Source: Hydractinia symbiolongicarpus
Lineage: Eukaryota > Cnidaria > Hydrozoa > Anthoathecata > Hydractiniidae
NCBI RefSeq assembly: GCF_029227915.1
Contig: NC_079887.1
Coordinates: 16,739,650-16,799,649, forward strand
Length of the DNA: 60,000 bases
Direction: 5' to 3'
The notes beneath the pieces are model-generated. The model was not told the DNA's origin and ran no database searches. It saw only the letters and a list, made by a program, of their open reading frames with translations. Position numbers and translations under genes: made by a program. Of this stretch, positions 35,440 through 46,189 are shown in pieces. Each line of letters begins with the position of its first letter. Within the stretch, counting starts at the first letter, position 1.

Positions 35440-38270
35440 GGCAGTGGCTAGATGCAGCGCGACTCAGAACCAAGTTAAAAAAGCGAGTCCACGATTCACT
35501 GAATGCGAGTTGGATGTAAACAATAATTTTACGCGGAAAAGTTGTTTATATATATTCAAAGTGTTGATGCTGTAGATACACCACGTGGGTGATCATTCAA
35601 TTACGATTTATAGTTGTTTGTACGAAATTAATTTGTTTTGTACTGTTTTACTGACAAGTTTATTATTTTTTATTTATTGAAATTTGGTTTAAAATATTTA
35701 TTTTATCGAAAAGGAAAAAAGTTAAAGATTAATTTGGTAGGTAACTACAACATTTTTTTTCTTTTCGAAATAGTGAATAGATTATTCTTCGGATTAATCC
35801 TAACATTGTTGAGAATATTTTTCCCTGATTATTATTTCTTTCTTCTCCTAGTTTACCTGTGATATGGAATCTATTAGGGAAGAAAAGTCGATTGATAATA
35901 TTAAAAACGAGCTCCGAAACAAGAAAGAAGAAGCTACAGGTATATTTTTACTATTATGCATAATTGATTAGCTAAGTAGAAAAAGAAACGAAAAACTTAG
36001 ACATTATTTAGTGACTTCTTTTAGATTTTGAAACATTTAAGTCATATGAAGAGTTTATGGCGGAACTAGGGAAGTATGAGTATGAACATCGTTCAAAGTT
36101 TTCCATCACAAGATGCTCCAAAGGTTTCACAGAAAAAGGTAATTCATTTTGTAAATACTTATCAGTTAGCTGAAGTTCAAAAAGCTTACTTTTCTTTTTT
36201 GTTACAATAGTTAAATTGGGCGATATATCAAGCGAAAAAGCTCCACGCATGTTGTGGGAATTTTGCAGTAAAGACGACCAACTGCCTATGAAATTTACCG
36301 GTGCTCCCTATATGGTGTTAGGTTCCCAGGACTACCAGTGTCACCATGGAAAAGATTGGCATGCAAATAGCAAGAAAATAAGAAAATCAAAAAAAGAAGA
36401 AATGATGACCTTTGATCACGCATGCATAAGGTCCAGAAAGCTTGTACAACCTACAAAAAAATTGGATTGCCCAGTTACATTTATTGTTACAAAGGTATTT
36501 TTTTATTCAAAGTACAAGATCGAAAATGATACGAAAAGAAAAAGAACCGACATGGCCAAAAAGATAAGGGAGGACATCGTTGCTATTGCAAACAGCAAAG
36601 AAAAATTACATACAGCTGTTGAGAGTCTTGGGGAAGTGAGTCTATGTTCGCATTTCAGTTATTATTACGCTTTGCCACTTTTATTATGTTCAGTTATACA
36701 TATAGCGATCATTTATTTTAATTACCGAGGAGCTGTTGAGATCATACACCACTGAAATTACAGCATTATTGAATTCCGCAAAAACAACTCTTCAAACAGC
36801 ACAAAAGGCAAATTTAATACAAAGTTCGCCTATTTGAAAAGGAGAGCCAGTGCATCTATCTCCAGACCATCAATTGCTCCGAAAAAGTTTAAAAAGTCAT
36901 TTTCGATAAACAAAAAACACCCATACTCACATAGAGTTGGTCAGAGGGCCGAGATGATGCGTCAACTTTACAGGGCAAAGATTTTCATCACAGATAGGAA
37001 TACTGTCGGTGTAAAGACAACGGTTGTATGTGATTTTCAAGATAGAGCGGTTCATGATGAACAGGTGACCGCTGGTTCTACTGATCATGATCTTGTAGAA
37101 ACGCATTTCGTTCCGCCAAACAGAAATCGAAGAGAAAGATGCAGGATGTCAGCAAGAATGTCAGAAGAAATCAAGAATGATATTTTAAATGGTCATAGAC
37201 TGCGAGATGATGCAATCAATTGATGCCAGAAAATATTGAAGTTGCAGTTCCCTTTAGTGAACGGGTTCAAAGATACCGATTCTGGTGAAAAGGGATGGTT
37301 CAGTCATCACAAAGAAAATTTTGCACAGATACTATTTCATGCAGATCACTGGACTGCTGTGTTTTTCTTGGATGATAAAGAGGTGAGCAAATTTTATGCT
37401 TAGAACCAACTTGCTACTACTGTTCTGTTTGGTCTAACGTTCTCAACTATTATGAAAAAAAAATAGAATGAAAAACAATCACTTCCCCAGAAGGATTGCA
37501 GACGTTTCTTTATTCTTCTTAATTTAGATATATTATTGCGACTCACTTGCTGGAAGAATTGCTGAAGCAGTATGGAAGCAGATAGCCGATATCACATTCA
37601 CTTCAGAAAGCACCTTATCTGTTAACATTTCTCCTGTCCATCAACAAAAAAACTCTATTGATTGTGGAGTTTTTTGTGGAGTTTTGTCGATGCATTGTTT
37701 GGCGTTACTCCTGTAGGTCAAAAATTCGACATTGCAAAAATGAGAAAACATCTTCTTTCATGCTTGGTTGAAGAAAAGTTTTCGCCGTTTCCTTGCACAG
37801 AAAAAAGGTGCAAGACCAACAGAGCGTTGGTCAGTTACCAGGATGTTTTTTGTGTTTGTCGTCGACCAGTTTTCACTAGAGACGCCGAAGCTGACAGCAA
37901 GATGTTCATGGCTGTTTGCAATAAATGCGAGGAATGGTATCACAGAAAGTGTGTGTCCATTCCTTTAAAAGTATTTAAAAACGATGACGAGGCTGTTAAA
38001 TGGAAGTGTGGAAAGTGTTAATGTTCATTCAAAACAGTGTATTTCTCTTTCTTATCATTATGATTTTACTAAGCGTTTTTTATATATTGTTTTTTTATTT
38101 ACATTTTACATACTTTTTTTTAAAAAAAAGATAAAATGATGATTTAATTTAAGTTTCATCTATCCGCTCGAACTTCTCCACAAAAAACATTGATGGAGGG
38201 TGACCTCCGAGATAAAGTGTATTTGAAAAAAATATGATGGTTCTGAGTCGCGCTGCATCTAGCCACTACC
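35440..38270 (+). mobile_element. transposon with 9-bp duplication carrying CaRF-like, Ulp1-like and PHD modules
   Basis: Terminal inverted repeats of 32 bp with one mismatch: GGCAGTGGCTAGATGCAGCG at 35440 and its inverted copy (starting GGTAG) ending at 38270. AAGTACACA flanks both sides (35431-35439 and 38271-38279). A 9-bp duplication fits Mutator-like elements, but no transposase core is visible. The single spliced gene inside encodes a cysteine/histidine N-terminal domain, a Ulp1-type protease remnant and a PHD finger. It inserted just upstream of the THAP-DDE start codon. Confidence 0.85.
35864..38021 (+). pseudogene. CaRF-like, Ulp1-like protease and PHD-finger protein gene
   Basis: Exons 35864-35939, 36025-36138, 36211-36635 and from 36730, all with consensus sites and matching phases. 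The third exon holds a domain like calcium-responsive transcription factor (GAPYMVLGSQDYQCHHGKDW, DCPVTFIVTKVF). A frameshift near 36830 and a stop near 37221 precede the protease region: HWTAVFF (His), intron 37383-37527, YYCDSL (Asp) and NSIDCGVF (Cys), the C48/Ulp1 triad order. A 1-nt shift after DCGVF leads to a C-terminal PHD finger (FCVCRRP, CNKCEEWYHRKC, WKCGKC). Ulp1 enzymes cleave SUMO-type conjugates and PHD fingers read histone tails; their use by a transposon is inferred. At least three lesions, so probably inactive. Confidence 0.72.
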
Positions 38271-38338
38271 AAGTACACAACGGCTACCTCGTTTTCGTGT
38301 TAACGCGATTACGTCATCGCGAATTTATGACAAGGAGT

Positions 38339-40047
38339 ATTCACTGGAAGCATACATCGCTTGTAGGTTAATACCACTAGATAAGAAACGTTTGCGGCCT
38401 ATCGGTGTGGGGGAGGTTCTTCGAAGGGTGATTGGAAAGTTCATATTATCAGTAATTAAACCGGAAATACTTGAAAGCGCTGGTTCTCACCAATTATGTG
38501 CCGGTCTACCTTCTGGATGTGAGGCAGCTGCTCATGCCATGACAACAATTTTTGAAGAAGAAGGAACAGACGCATTACTTTTAGTAGATGCTACGAATGC
38601 TTTTAGCTCACTTAATCGGAAAGTGCTACTTCATAATATCCGATACATATGTCCAGCTATGTCTACGTATATAAAAAATTGTTATAGCTCACCATCGAGG
38701 CTGTTTGTTATGGGTGGGAAGGAAATATTATCGGCAGAAGGAACAACTCAAGGTGACCCGTTTGCTATGCCAGCTTATGCAGTTGGAATTGTTCCTATTC
38801 TCCCGCTGTTGAAGAATGACGTGGAAGATAGAAAGTTGAACATAACTCACTGCGCTTATGCTGATGATCTGGGAGGTGCAGAAAAAATTTAAATTAAGAA
38901 AATGGTGGGATAAAGTTGAGCATTATGGTCCATTATTCGGCTATTATCTTAAAGCATCAAAATCATGGTTAATAGTAAAGGATGAACATAAATTAGTAGC
39001 TGATGATGCCTTCAGTGACACGGAGATAAACATCACTACAGATGGAAATAAAAATCTTGGCAGCTTTATAGGTGCACGAGATGAGAAAGAAAAGTACATC
39101 ATTGGGCTGGTAAATGAATGGATTGTTCAGAAAAAGAAGTTATCTAAAATTACTCTTTTTCAACCACACGCTGCCTATGCTGCTTACATAAGTGGATTTC
39201 AACACAATTTTAACTATGTTATCCGGACACTCGGGGATATGAGCAAGTATATCAAAGTACTGGACGATGTTATCGACAATACATTGATCCCAGCATTGAC
39301 AGAGGGACATAAATGTGCTGAAAACGAGAGAATATTACTGAGTTTACCAATTCGCTATGGTGGTATGGGAATTGTGATATTAGTCGAAATGACAAAACAA
39401 CTAGCAGAATAAATTAAACTACAGCAAACGTCTTATAAATGTGACAAACAGTTACACAATAATATCAAAAGCAAAATCCTTAAACAGAAACAAATGTTGC
39501 ATAACGAGAAACTGAAAGAAATTCGCCAACGCATGACGAATGAGCAATTAGGAGCAAATAATTTGGCGACAATGAAAGGTGCTTCAAGTTGGTTGTCAGC
39601 ATTCCCAACAAAATCTGAGAATTATGCACTCAACAAAAGACAGTTTTATGATGCCATACGAATGAGATATCGGTGGGATTTGAAGTTCCTACCAACAATT
39701 TGTGTCTGTGGAAATCGCTTCACCATTGACCATGCTATGTCATGTGTCAAGGGTGGCTATTTTCAGCAAAGTCACGACGAATTAAGAGATACTTTGGCAA
39801 AAATATCTGAAGAGATTTCCAATGATGTAGAAACAGGACCGCATTTACAACAGCTGACTGGAGAAAAATTAATTCTGCAAACTCCACAGATGAAGCTAGA
39901 TTCGACATTAGCGTTAGGGAATTCTGGCAACGAGGTCAACGAGCATTTTTTGACGTAAGGGTATTTAACCCAATCGCTTTGACATACCTCAATCAGAAAC
40001 TGCCTAATGCATTCAAATCGAATGAAAACATCAAGAACCGTGCATAA
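38339..40047 (+). pseudogene. C-terminal half of the LINE: reverse transcriptase, CCHC motif and RLE nuclease
   Basis: In frame from the AT duplication: SLEAYIACRLIPLDKKRLRP and VGEVLRRVIGK. Catalytic RT blocks are LLLVDATNAFSSLNRK (motif A), TTQGDPFAMPAYA (motif B) and HCAYADDLGG (motif C, YADD). A frameshift follows at about 38885 and a stop at 39410-39412. A CCHC-type cluster (CVCGNRFTIDHAMSC) and, after a frameshift near 39890, a restriction-like endonuclease core (EARFDI...RAFFDVRVFNP) end at TAA 40045-40047. RT, CCHC, then nuclease is the order of RLE-type LINEs. No poly(A) tail was recognised. The exact clade is not assigned. Confidence 0.8.
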
Positions 40048-40059
40048 GGACAAAGAGTG

Positions 40060-42871
40060 CTAGATAGTTTAAGCAGCGCCTGCATCTTGTGTATTTTTTA
40101 AAAAGATAAGTGTTGAAAAGATTCATTTAACTAACTGGTAAAGTAAAGGTGTTTCCACCAAAGTTTTCCAAAGTGAATGTAGGCAGAGTTAAGGTCTCCC
40201 CAAATGCCTGGAAAGTAGTCTGCGAAAAATAGAATCTCCACAAAAATACGTTAAAGAAAAACGAAGATGCTCCACCATATGTAAATAATGACGAGAACGA
40301 AATTCTTTTCGCTACGCTAATGACACGCCAACATATGTAGTGAAATATGATTTCGGAAACACTCCGAAAAAACGTAAATTTTCCGATTCCCTCCTTGTTA
40401 TTTTTCTCCGCGCTATGAGTGCAAAGGATTCTTTTTAACGAAGTTTGCTGTTTGTGACAGTTCTGGTAATATATTTTTCTGATCCTGAAGAGCAAAATAT
40501 ATCGTGTCTAACTTCGTAACAGAAATCACAATTTGATAGACAGCTTTTTGTAAACTTTATTCGCGAGGTTGTTTGCGTATATCATACGTCTTGCTACCAT
40601 TTACAACCAGCAACAGTTCCCAGCGGTCACACATTTTATATAAACATATAATGTATGAATCTCAATTTTTATTACGGCAAATGTGTTTTATTCATGGTTT
40701 AATAGAAGATGACCAGTACTTATATGCAAACAAACAGACAATGAATTGGATGAAGGTACAACCTTTTTAACTACACTGGACAAAAATAGAATTCTTAGAT
40801 TGAGAAAAACACAAGGAAAAGTGAAGACAATGTTTGGTTTTCTCGTCAATGTATAACGCAGTGTCATTTACAAAGAATGTATGGTAACTAAAACGTATAT
40901 ATGTCAATTTCATAGACCACGAGCCTTTTTTAACCAAAGAGTGAAAACAAGGGTCACGATCGAAGATGTGTTATGTCATTTACGCATGTGGTTTAAATAT
41001 AGTTGCTTCCTGCCCAATGTTAAAAGGTAACATTAATAAATCAATCATCACCAATTAGTAGCGTCCGTTTGTGCAATGCCCATACAATATCGAGTTTTAA
41101 GGCATAATTAATTTTATTGCAAGTACCTAGCTATTGCAAAATGTGAGATATTGGCGGGCTAGTAGCCAATAAGAAAGCGGAATGGTATAACGAAGCTTAC
41201 AATTAATGGAGATTCCTGAGAATAAAAATGTCAAAAAAAGAAACCTGCGTGTATTTTCGGATACCTATTTAACTGCAGTGATAGCGACTTTATATGTTTC
41301 CCGTTTTTGTTTCAGATAAGACGTAAAATTGTACATATTCTCTGACATTTCAAAGTAATAAGAGGGCAACTTGTTCCCATATCTTTTTTGTTATGTGTTG
41401 GCGCTTGAAATTAGTTACCAATGACAATGGAATAACAGCTTGTTATTTCGGTATGGCAACTAGTTGGGGAGGTATGCTCTAGTCACGATTTAGTGATGCA
41501 TAAACGGCTAAGGTTGTTTACAAAAACTTGCCATAGTAGAAATGTAGTATTTAACACGCAACTCGAATAATGGTTCTCCAATGTAAATGAATTTTGGTTG
41601 TAAGTAATGCAAGTTTTGTAATCTTTATGATTCACTGACCCAGCTTAAACTAATATTTCCTGCTGTTTGGTTTGTTTTTATGATAAGTTAGTACTCGGAA
41701 TAATTACGAGTTGTCCTGCCATGCATATTTTCGTTAGATTTTCGGGCTTTGCTATTTTGTACACCCCTGGTAGCGATACGCACACTATGTTCAACAAAGT
41801 GCGGTTAATATTATAGAGACAAGTAAATTTAAAATGGAGTCAAGCGTTTAGCGGCTCAAATTTTGTTGTCAGGACCTTTATATGAGAATAATTTTTTCAG
41901 GATCTGGATGTTATCATTTTTTTTATATTGATCGCGTTTTTCCACGCTTTAATACAAGCAGTTTGTAACAGCACAACATCTAGTAGGCTCTTGTTAAGAC
42001 AATTAGCAGTATTATATAGAACAAACAGTATGTCGCGCTCGATCTTAATGGGTCGTGTTCTTGCAAAATTGAACCATATAACTTATATAAGCCACAACTA
42101 CATTAGGAATTTATACGATTGTAAAGAGAGTTTAACGCAAAGTTTGTTTTTATCACGTAAACGTCCAAATCACGTGCGCAAAAAATTAACAAGGTTTTGT
42201 GAAGAACGATAATGCACATAAACTCACAAAAATGTTTGCTATATACTATTCTATATATCTGTTCGTTTAGTAAAATCACTATTTTAAAGAAAAAGGTAAG
42301 TTAAATACAGAATCCAAAAAAAGTTGGCTGGAAGTTTTAGGGGACTGACCATCTGCGCAGAAGAAACTATTATTGACTTTAATTGAAGATATTCAAGGTA
42401 GCTTTCTATCGTTTCTAATTCTGTCAAGTTTTGAAAGTCAAATGAATAAATAAAAAATAAATTAAAAATAACCAGTTTGTTTCAGTCCAAACGGTTTCAA
42501 AAATATGTGAGTTTGAAAAGACTACTTCTGAGGCTGAGATTTTGCCAAAAAAAAGATGTTAAAGACTATCAGAAAAAAAGTTGTTCATGTGAATCTGCAA
42601 TTACTAATAAACAATTCTACTGAACAGTTTTCTTCTTTTTACTATGCATATACAACAAGATAACTCCAACATCATCTTTTTTTTCAGTTAAAAAATCATC
42701 ACCCGTACATTGACCAAATATTTTTCCGAATAACAATTTGAGGCTAAAAAAGTTTTAAAAAAGAAGCTCAGCTAAAGTTCAGGCGTTCTTATATATATAC
42801 AAATACGTGTACCATAGCATATCAATATTTTAGTTAATAGTTTTTACATAGGGTTTTAGTAATGCCATATA
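40060..42871. other. intergenic, no recognised gene
   Basis: AT-rich. An open segment at 41928-42212 (94 codons, plus strand, Arg/Ser/Leu-rich) and one at 40127-40495 (minus) have no recognisable domain and are probably chance. Confidence 0.4.
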
Positions 42872-45299
42872 TCTATATAATAATACGCCAGTTCCGTGTG
42901 TCTGTAACAGGCAAAGTGGATATCGTCATTTTCCTTTGATGTGGCCGAAATTCTCTTTGAAGTCGCCGAAAAAAATATGTCTTCTTTGTCGTGAAAAGCC
43001 GCGAGTTTTGTGTGGTTTGTTAAATGAAGTTCTAGCACAAAGTAACGGAAATTGTGTTTGCAAAAAAGATGGCTGTCCTTTTTAAGCATTTGTCTTCTCT
43101 TGCCTTCAAAATAAATCTTTACAAAAGCATTTAAAAATGGGCATGGTATATAAATGAAGTATAGAAAGGTTTCTGTAAGGTTTGTTTATGTTTTTTAAAG
43201 TTTTGATGATATTATTGATGCGAGACATGTTTGTTAGCTAGCATCAACCACACCAACAACAACTAGCTAGGTAGCTAGGAATTTATAAATATGTAGCCAT
43301 GTTCTTTATACCTAGCTAAGTCTCCAGTTTATATTTAAGTGACCAGCTATTAGCTGCTGTAGCTACCTTATGTTACCTTCAGTTTTATGTTGCTTTTTAC
43401 ATGTAAGCTAATCTTAGTGGTCTTTGCTAAGAATGTGACTAACTTATTTTAATTGACATTTTAAGCCTTTTTTTAAGCATTTTAACAAGCCACAACAACT
43501 TTTAAAAAAGTATTACATAATTTTTAAGAAGAGTTTAAGGACTGTTTTTAAGCAAATAATGTATTTTTCACAATTTGTGTATGCAAATAATGTATTTTTC
43601 ACATTTTGTGTAACTAAACTTATATACATCGGTTACATGCAATATGACGAAACGATTTTTATTTAACGTGTAGTAATTCTGGTACCTTAAGTGTAGTGAT
43701 TTTTGTTGTTCTAGATGTTCTAACTAAAATGTTTTTGTTTATGGCATTTTGTCTCAATTAAGAAAAGTTTCAACTTTTTTGAGGGAGTACAACACCGAAA
43801 AAACTTGTGTTTTTTTTATATTTTGTTTAAATTCTTACCGGGCAGGACTCTGTACAACATACCGAAATGACTGATCCCTCTCTATTTATAAATTTGATGC
43901 GTTCCAAATCACAGTTTTTTGAAATTTTGGGTAATATTTAATGAGTACAAGATGCAAATACTGATTTTTGTTGAATCAGAAGTATTTCCTACAACCATTC
44001 TTTTTTTACACTTTTGTGGAGAAAAAGTGTATGCAATATCATCAGAATAACTGATTTTGTTGCAAACTGTTTTTCTTTTTCAAATTTTGGATTGAAATAT
44101 TGTTATAAAGGGCATATATCAATAGACATATATATACCAAAATAGTTAAATTCTGCAAACTTTGATTTTGTCGTTCACCTCTCATCTTTTATATTTTGAT
44201 TAAACTTTTGAGGAAAACCATAGGAATTATTTAGAATTTGTATTTTGTGTTGCAAATTTAGTGCAAAAATTTAACTGTTGTGAGGGAGGACCATATGCAA
44301 TTATATATACTAAAAATAATAATTTGATATTCTACAAGTTGTATTTTTGTATGCACTTAAATGACTGCTTTTTCTGAGTTGAATTTGATGGGTTTCATAT
44401 CAATTTTGTGGAAGATTTTATGGCTGAAGACAATATAGAACATGCCAATTGAACTGATTTTTGTTCATATTTTGATTTGCTCCTCATAAACCTTTGTGTT
44501 CTACATTTATTGTAAACTTTTGTGAGGAAGGACCATATATATATACAATGTTTTCAAAATAATGATTTTTGTTGATTTGAAATTTACTCCTTGCATATTG
44601 CTTTTTCGACATTTCAGGTTAAAATGTTTGGTAAAGTCAGTACGGATCATTAGACAAAAAATTGTTTTGTTAACCGGTTAATTTTTACATTTTGTGCATA
44701 TTTTTGCGGGAGAGGATGGTATGCAACCGAATAAATGATTTTTCAAAGTTTAACTTTTTGTTTTTAGGTGTTTTGTGTTTGTTTAAGTTTGGCTTTTTGA
44801 TATTGTTTAAAATGCGTAAAGAACTTATTTCATAGATCTGTGCTTACTGTTGCAAGCCTTTCTTTTCGACACTTTAGATTAAAATATTGAAGGTTTTCAA
44901 CATAATCACATAATAAGATATATACATACTTGATATATGTGTTATTTCTGACATTATTATTATTGTTGTCGTAACTGTCTGGGTTGTGACTGTCAATGTT
45001 GTAACTTTCTACTAACTAGATTTTACACCTTGCACGCCGTTGTTTTTCATATTTTGTCTGAAGTTTTGTTGGGAGGATTTCATGCGATTTGACATTTGAT
45101 ATTTTGTGTTAGATTTTAAGAACTTTTTTGTTAAATTATGACTTATATACTTTCTTTTTATGCATTTTCAGATTATTTTTTTAGTAAAAGGCATATTCAA
45201 TATACTGAAATATTTGCTGATGTCATCAAAATTCAAATGACAGAACTTTTCAATTGTTTTTCTGCCTAAGTGGATTTTTCCACGGGCCTAATCGACTAG
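42872..45299 (+). mobile_element. Helitron-like unit 1 (2428 bp, long type)
   Basis: Begins TCTATATAATAATACGCC and ends CTAG at 45296-45299, with the hairpin at 45270-45283. The interior is AT-rich and non-coding, with a degenerate internal periodicity (text like GAGGGAGGACCATATGCAA recurring between about 43770 and 44740). It is near-identical to unit 3. Confidence 0.85.
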
Positions 45300-46189
45300 T
45301 CTATATAATAATACGCCAGTTCCGTGTGTCTGTAACAGGCAAAGTGGATATGTTCATTTTCCTTTAATCTTACCGAAATTTTCTTTGAAGTAACCGAAAA
45401 ATGCATGTCTAATATGCTAAATTTTCTGACGGTACGGCGCGACGTCAATAACACCACTTTAACGTCAATATCCTATATTAAATTAATGAAGCCGTTACAG
45501 TGCACTTAAAACTTTGAGGCCAAATAACTTGGAAACGAGGTGGTGACGTCAATGATTTTTCACTGCGTGGGTAACTAGGGACCACCTGGGACCAATTTGG
45601 GTAAGTTTCCCAAACCTGGATCCCCGAATCCGTTTCGGAATGGACGGGTTGATGACGTCATCACAAAACCTTCAAATCCCAATATTTCTGCAACCGTTTG
45701 TCAAAAGTGCACGTTCCTATACATTTTCTTGATCAGCATTTCAAGATCTATACGATGAATGCAACGGGTGTACGAATTTGTGAAGAAATTTTTTTTGGAA
45801 CTTTTGATAGGGACTTTGCTGACGTCAGCAAAATTTTAAAGCCCTTAAATCTCCTTAGGCGTTTGTCAAAAACATAGGATACTATACATTTTCTTGATCA
45901 GCGTTTCAAGATCTATACGATGAAGGCAACAGGTATACAAATTTCTAAAAAAAAGTTTTGGGGGTTTGACTGGCCATTGCTGACGTCAGCAAAATTTTAA
46001 AACTCTTATATCTCATTAACCGCTCATGAAAAGCACATGATCATATACATTTTCTTGATCAGCAGTTTAAGCTCTACACAATAGAGGCAACGTGGAAACA
46101 CAGTTCTACTTCTTTTGTGGATGGGTTGCTGACGTCATCAAAATTTTTATTCTGCCTCAGTGGATTTTTCCACGGGCTTTATCGACTAG
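45300..46189 (+). mobile_element. Helitron-like unit 2 (890 bp, short type)
   Basis: Shares ends with unit 1 but has a different interior: three repeats of about 160 bp, each containing CTATACATTTTCTTGATCAG and separated by TGACGTCA palindromes (about 45655, 45820, 45980 and 46130). Confidence 0.82.

Larger units (their letters stand above)
27810..38338. mobile_element. ISL2EU-type DNA transposon, itself carrying three insertions
   Basis: Ends are ACTCCTTTTCATAAATT (27810) and its inverted copy AATTTATGACAAGGAGT (ending at 38338), flanked by AT (27808-27809 and 38339-38340). Removing it with one AT joins ...GGC AAT to TCA CTG... and restores the LINE frame, which proves the boundaries. It carries two convergent genes: SWIM/YqaJ on plus and THAP-DDE transposase on minus. 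That pair, with a 2-bp duplication, is the hallmark of ISL2EU elements. After subtracting the Tigger, the SINE and the 9-bp-duplication element, it would be about 4.4 kb. Both genes are broken. Confidence 0.85.

Noticed and set aside
35004-35519. 171-codon plus-strand open frame
   Set aside because: Antisense to the THAP domain and crossing the left end of the 9-bp-duplication element.
42856-43089. Open frame conserved in two copies (42856-43089 and 46193-46408, minus)
   Set aside because: It is shared only because the whole 2.4-kb Helitron unit is duplicated; no domain is visible.
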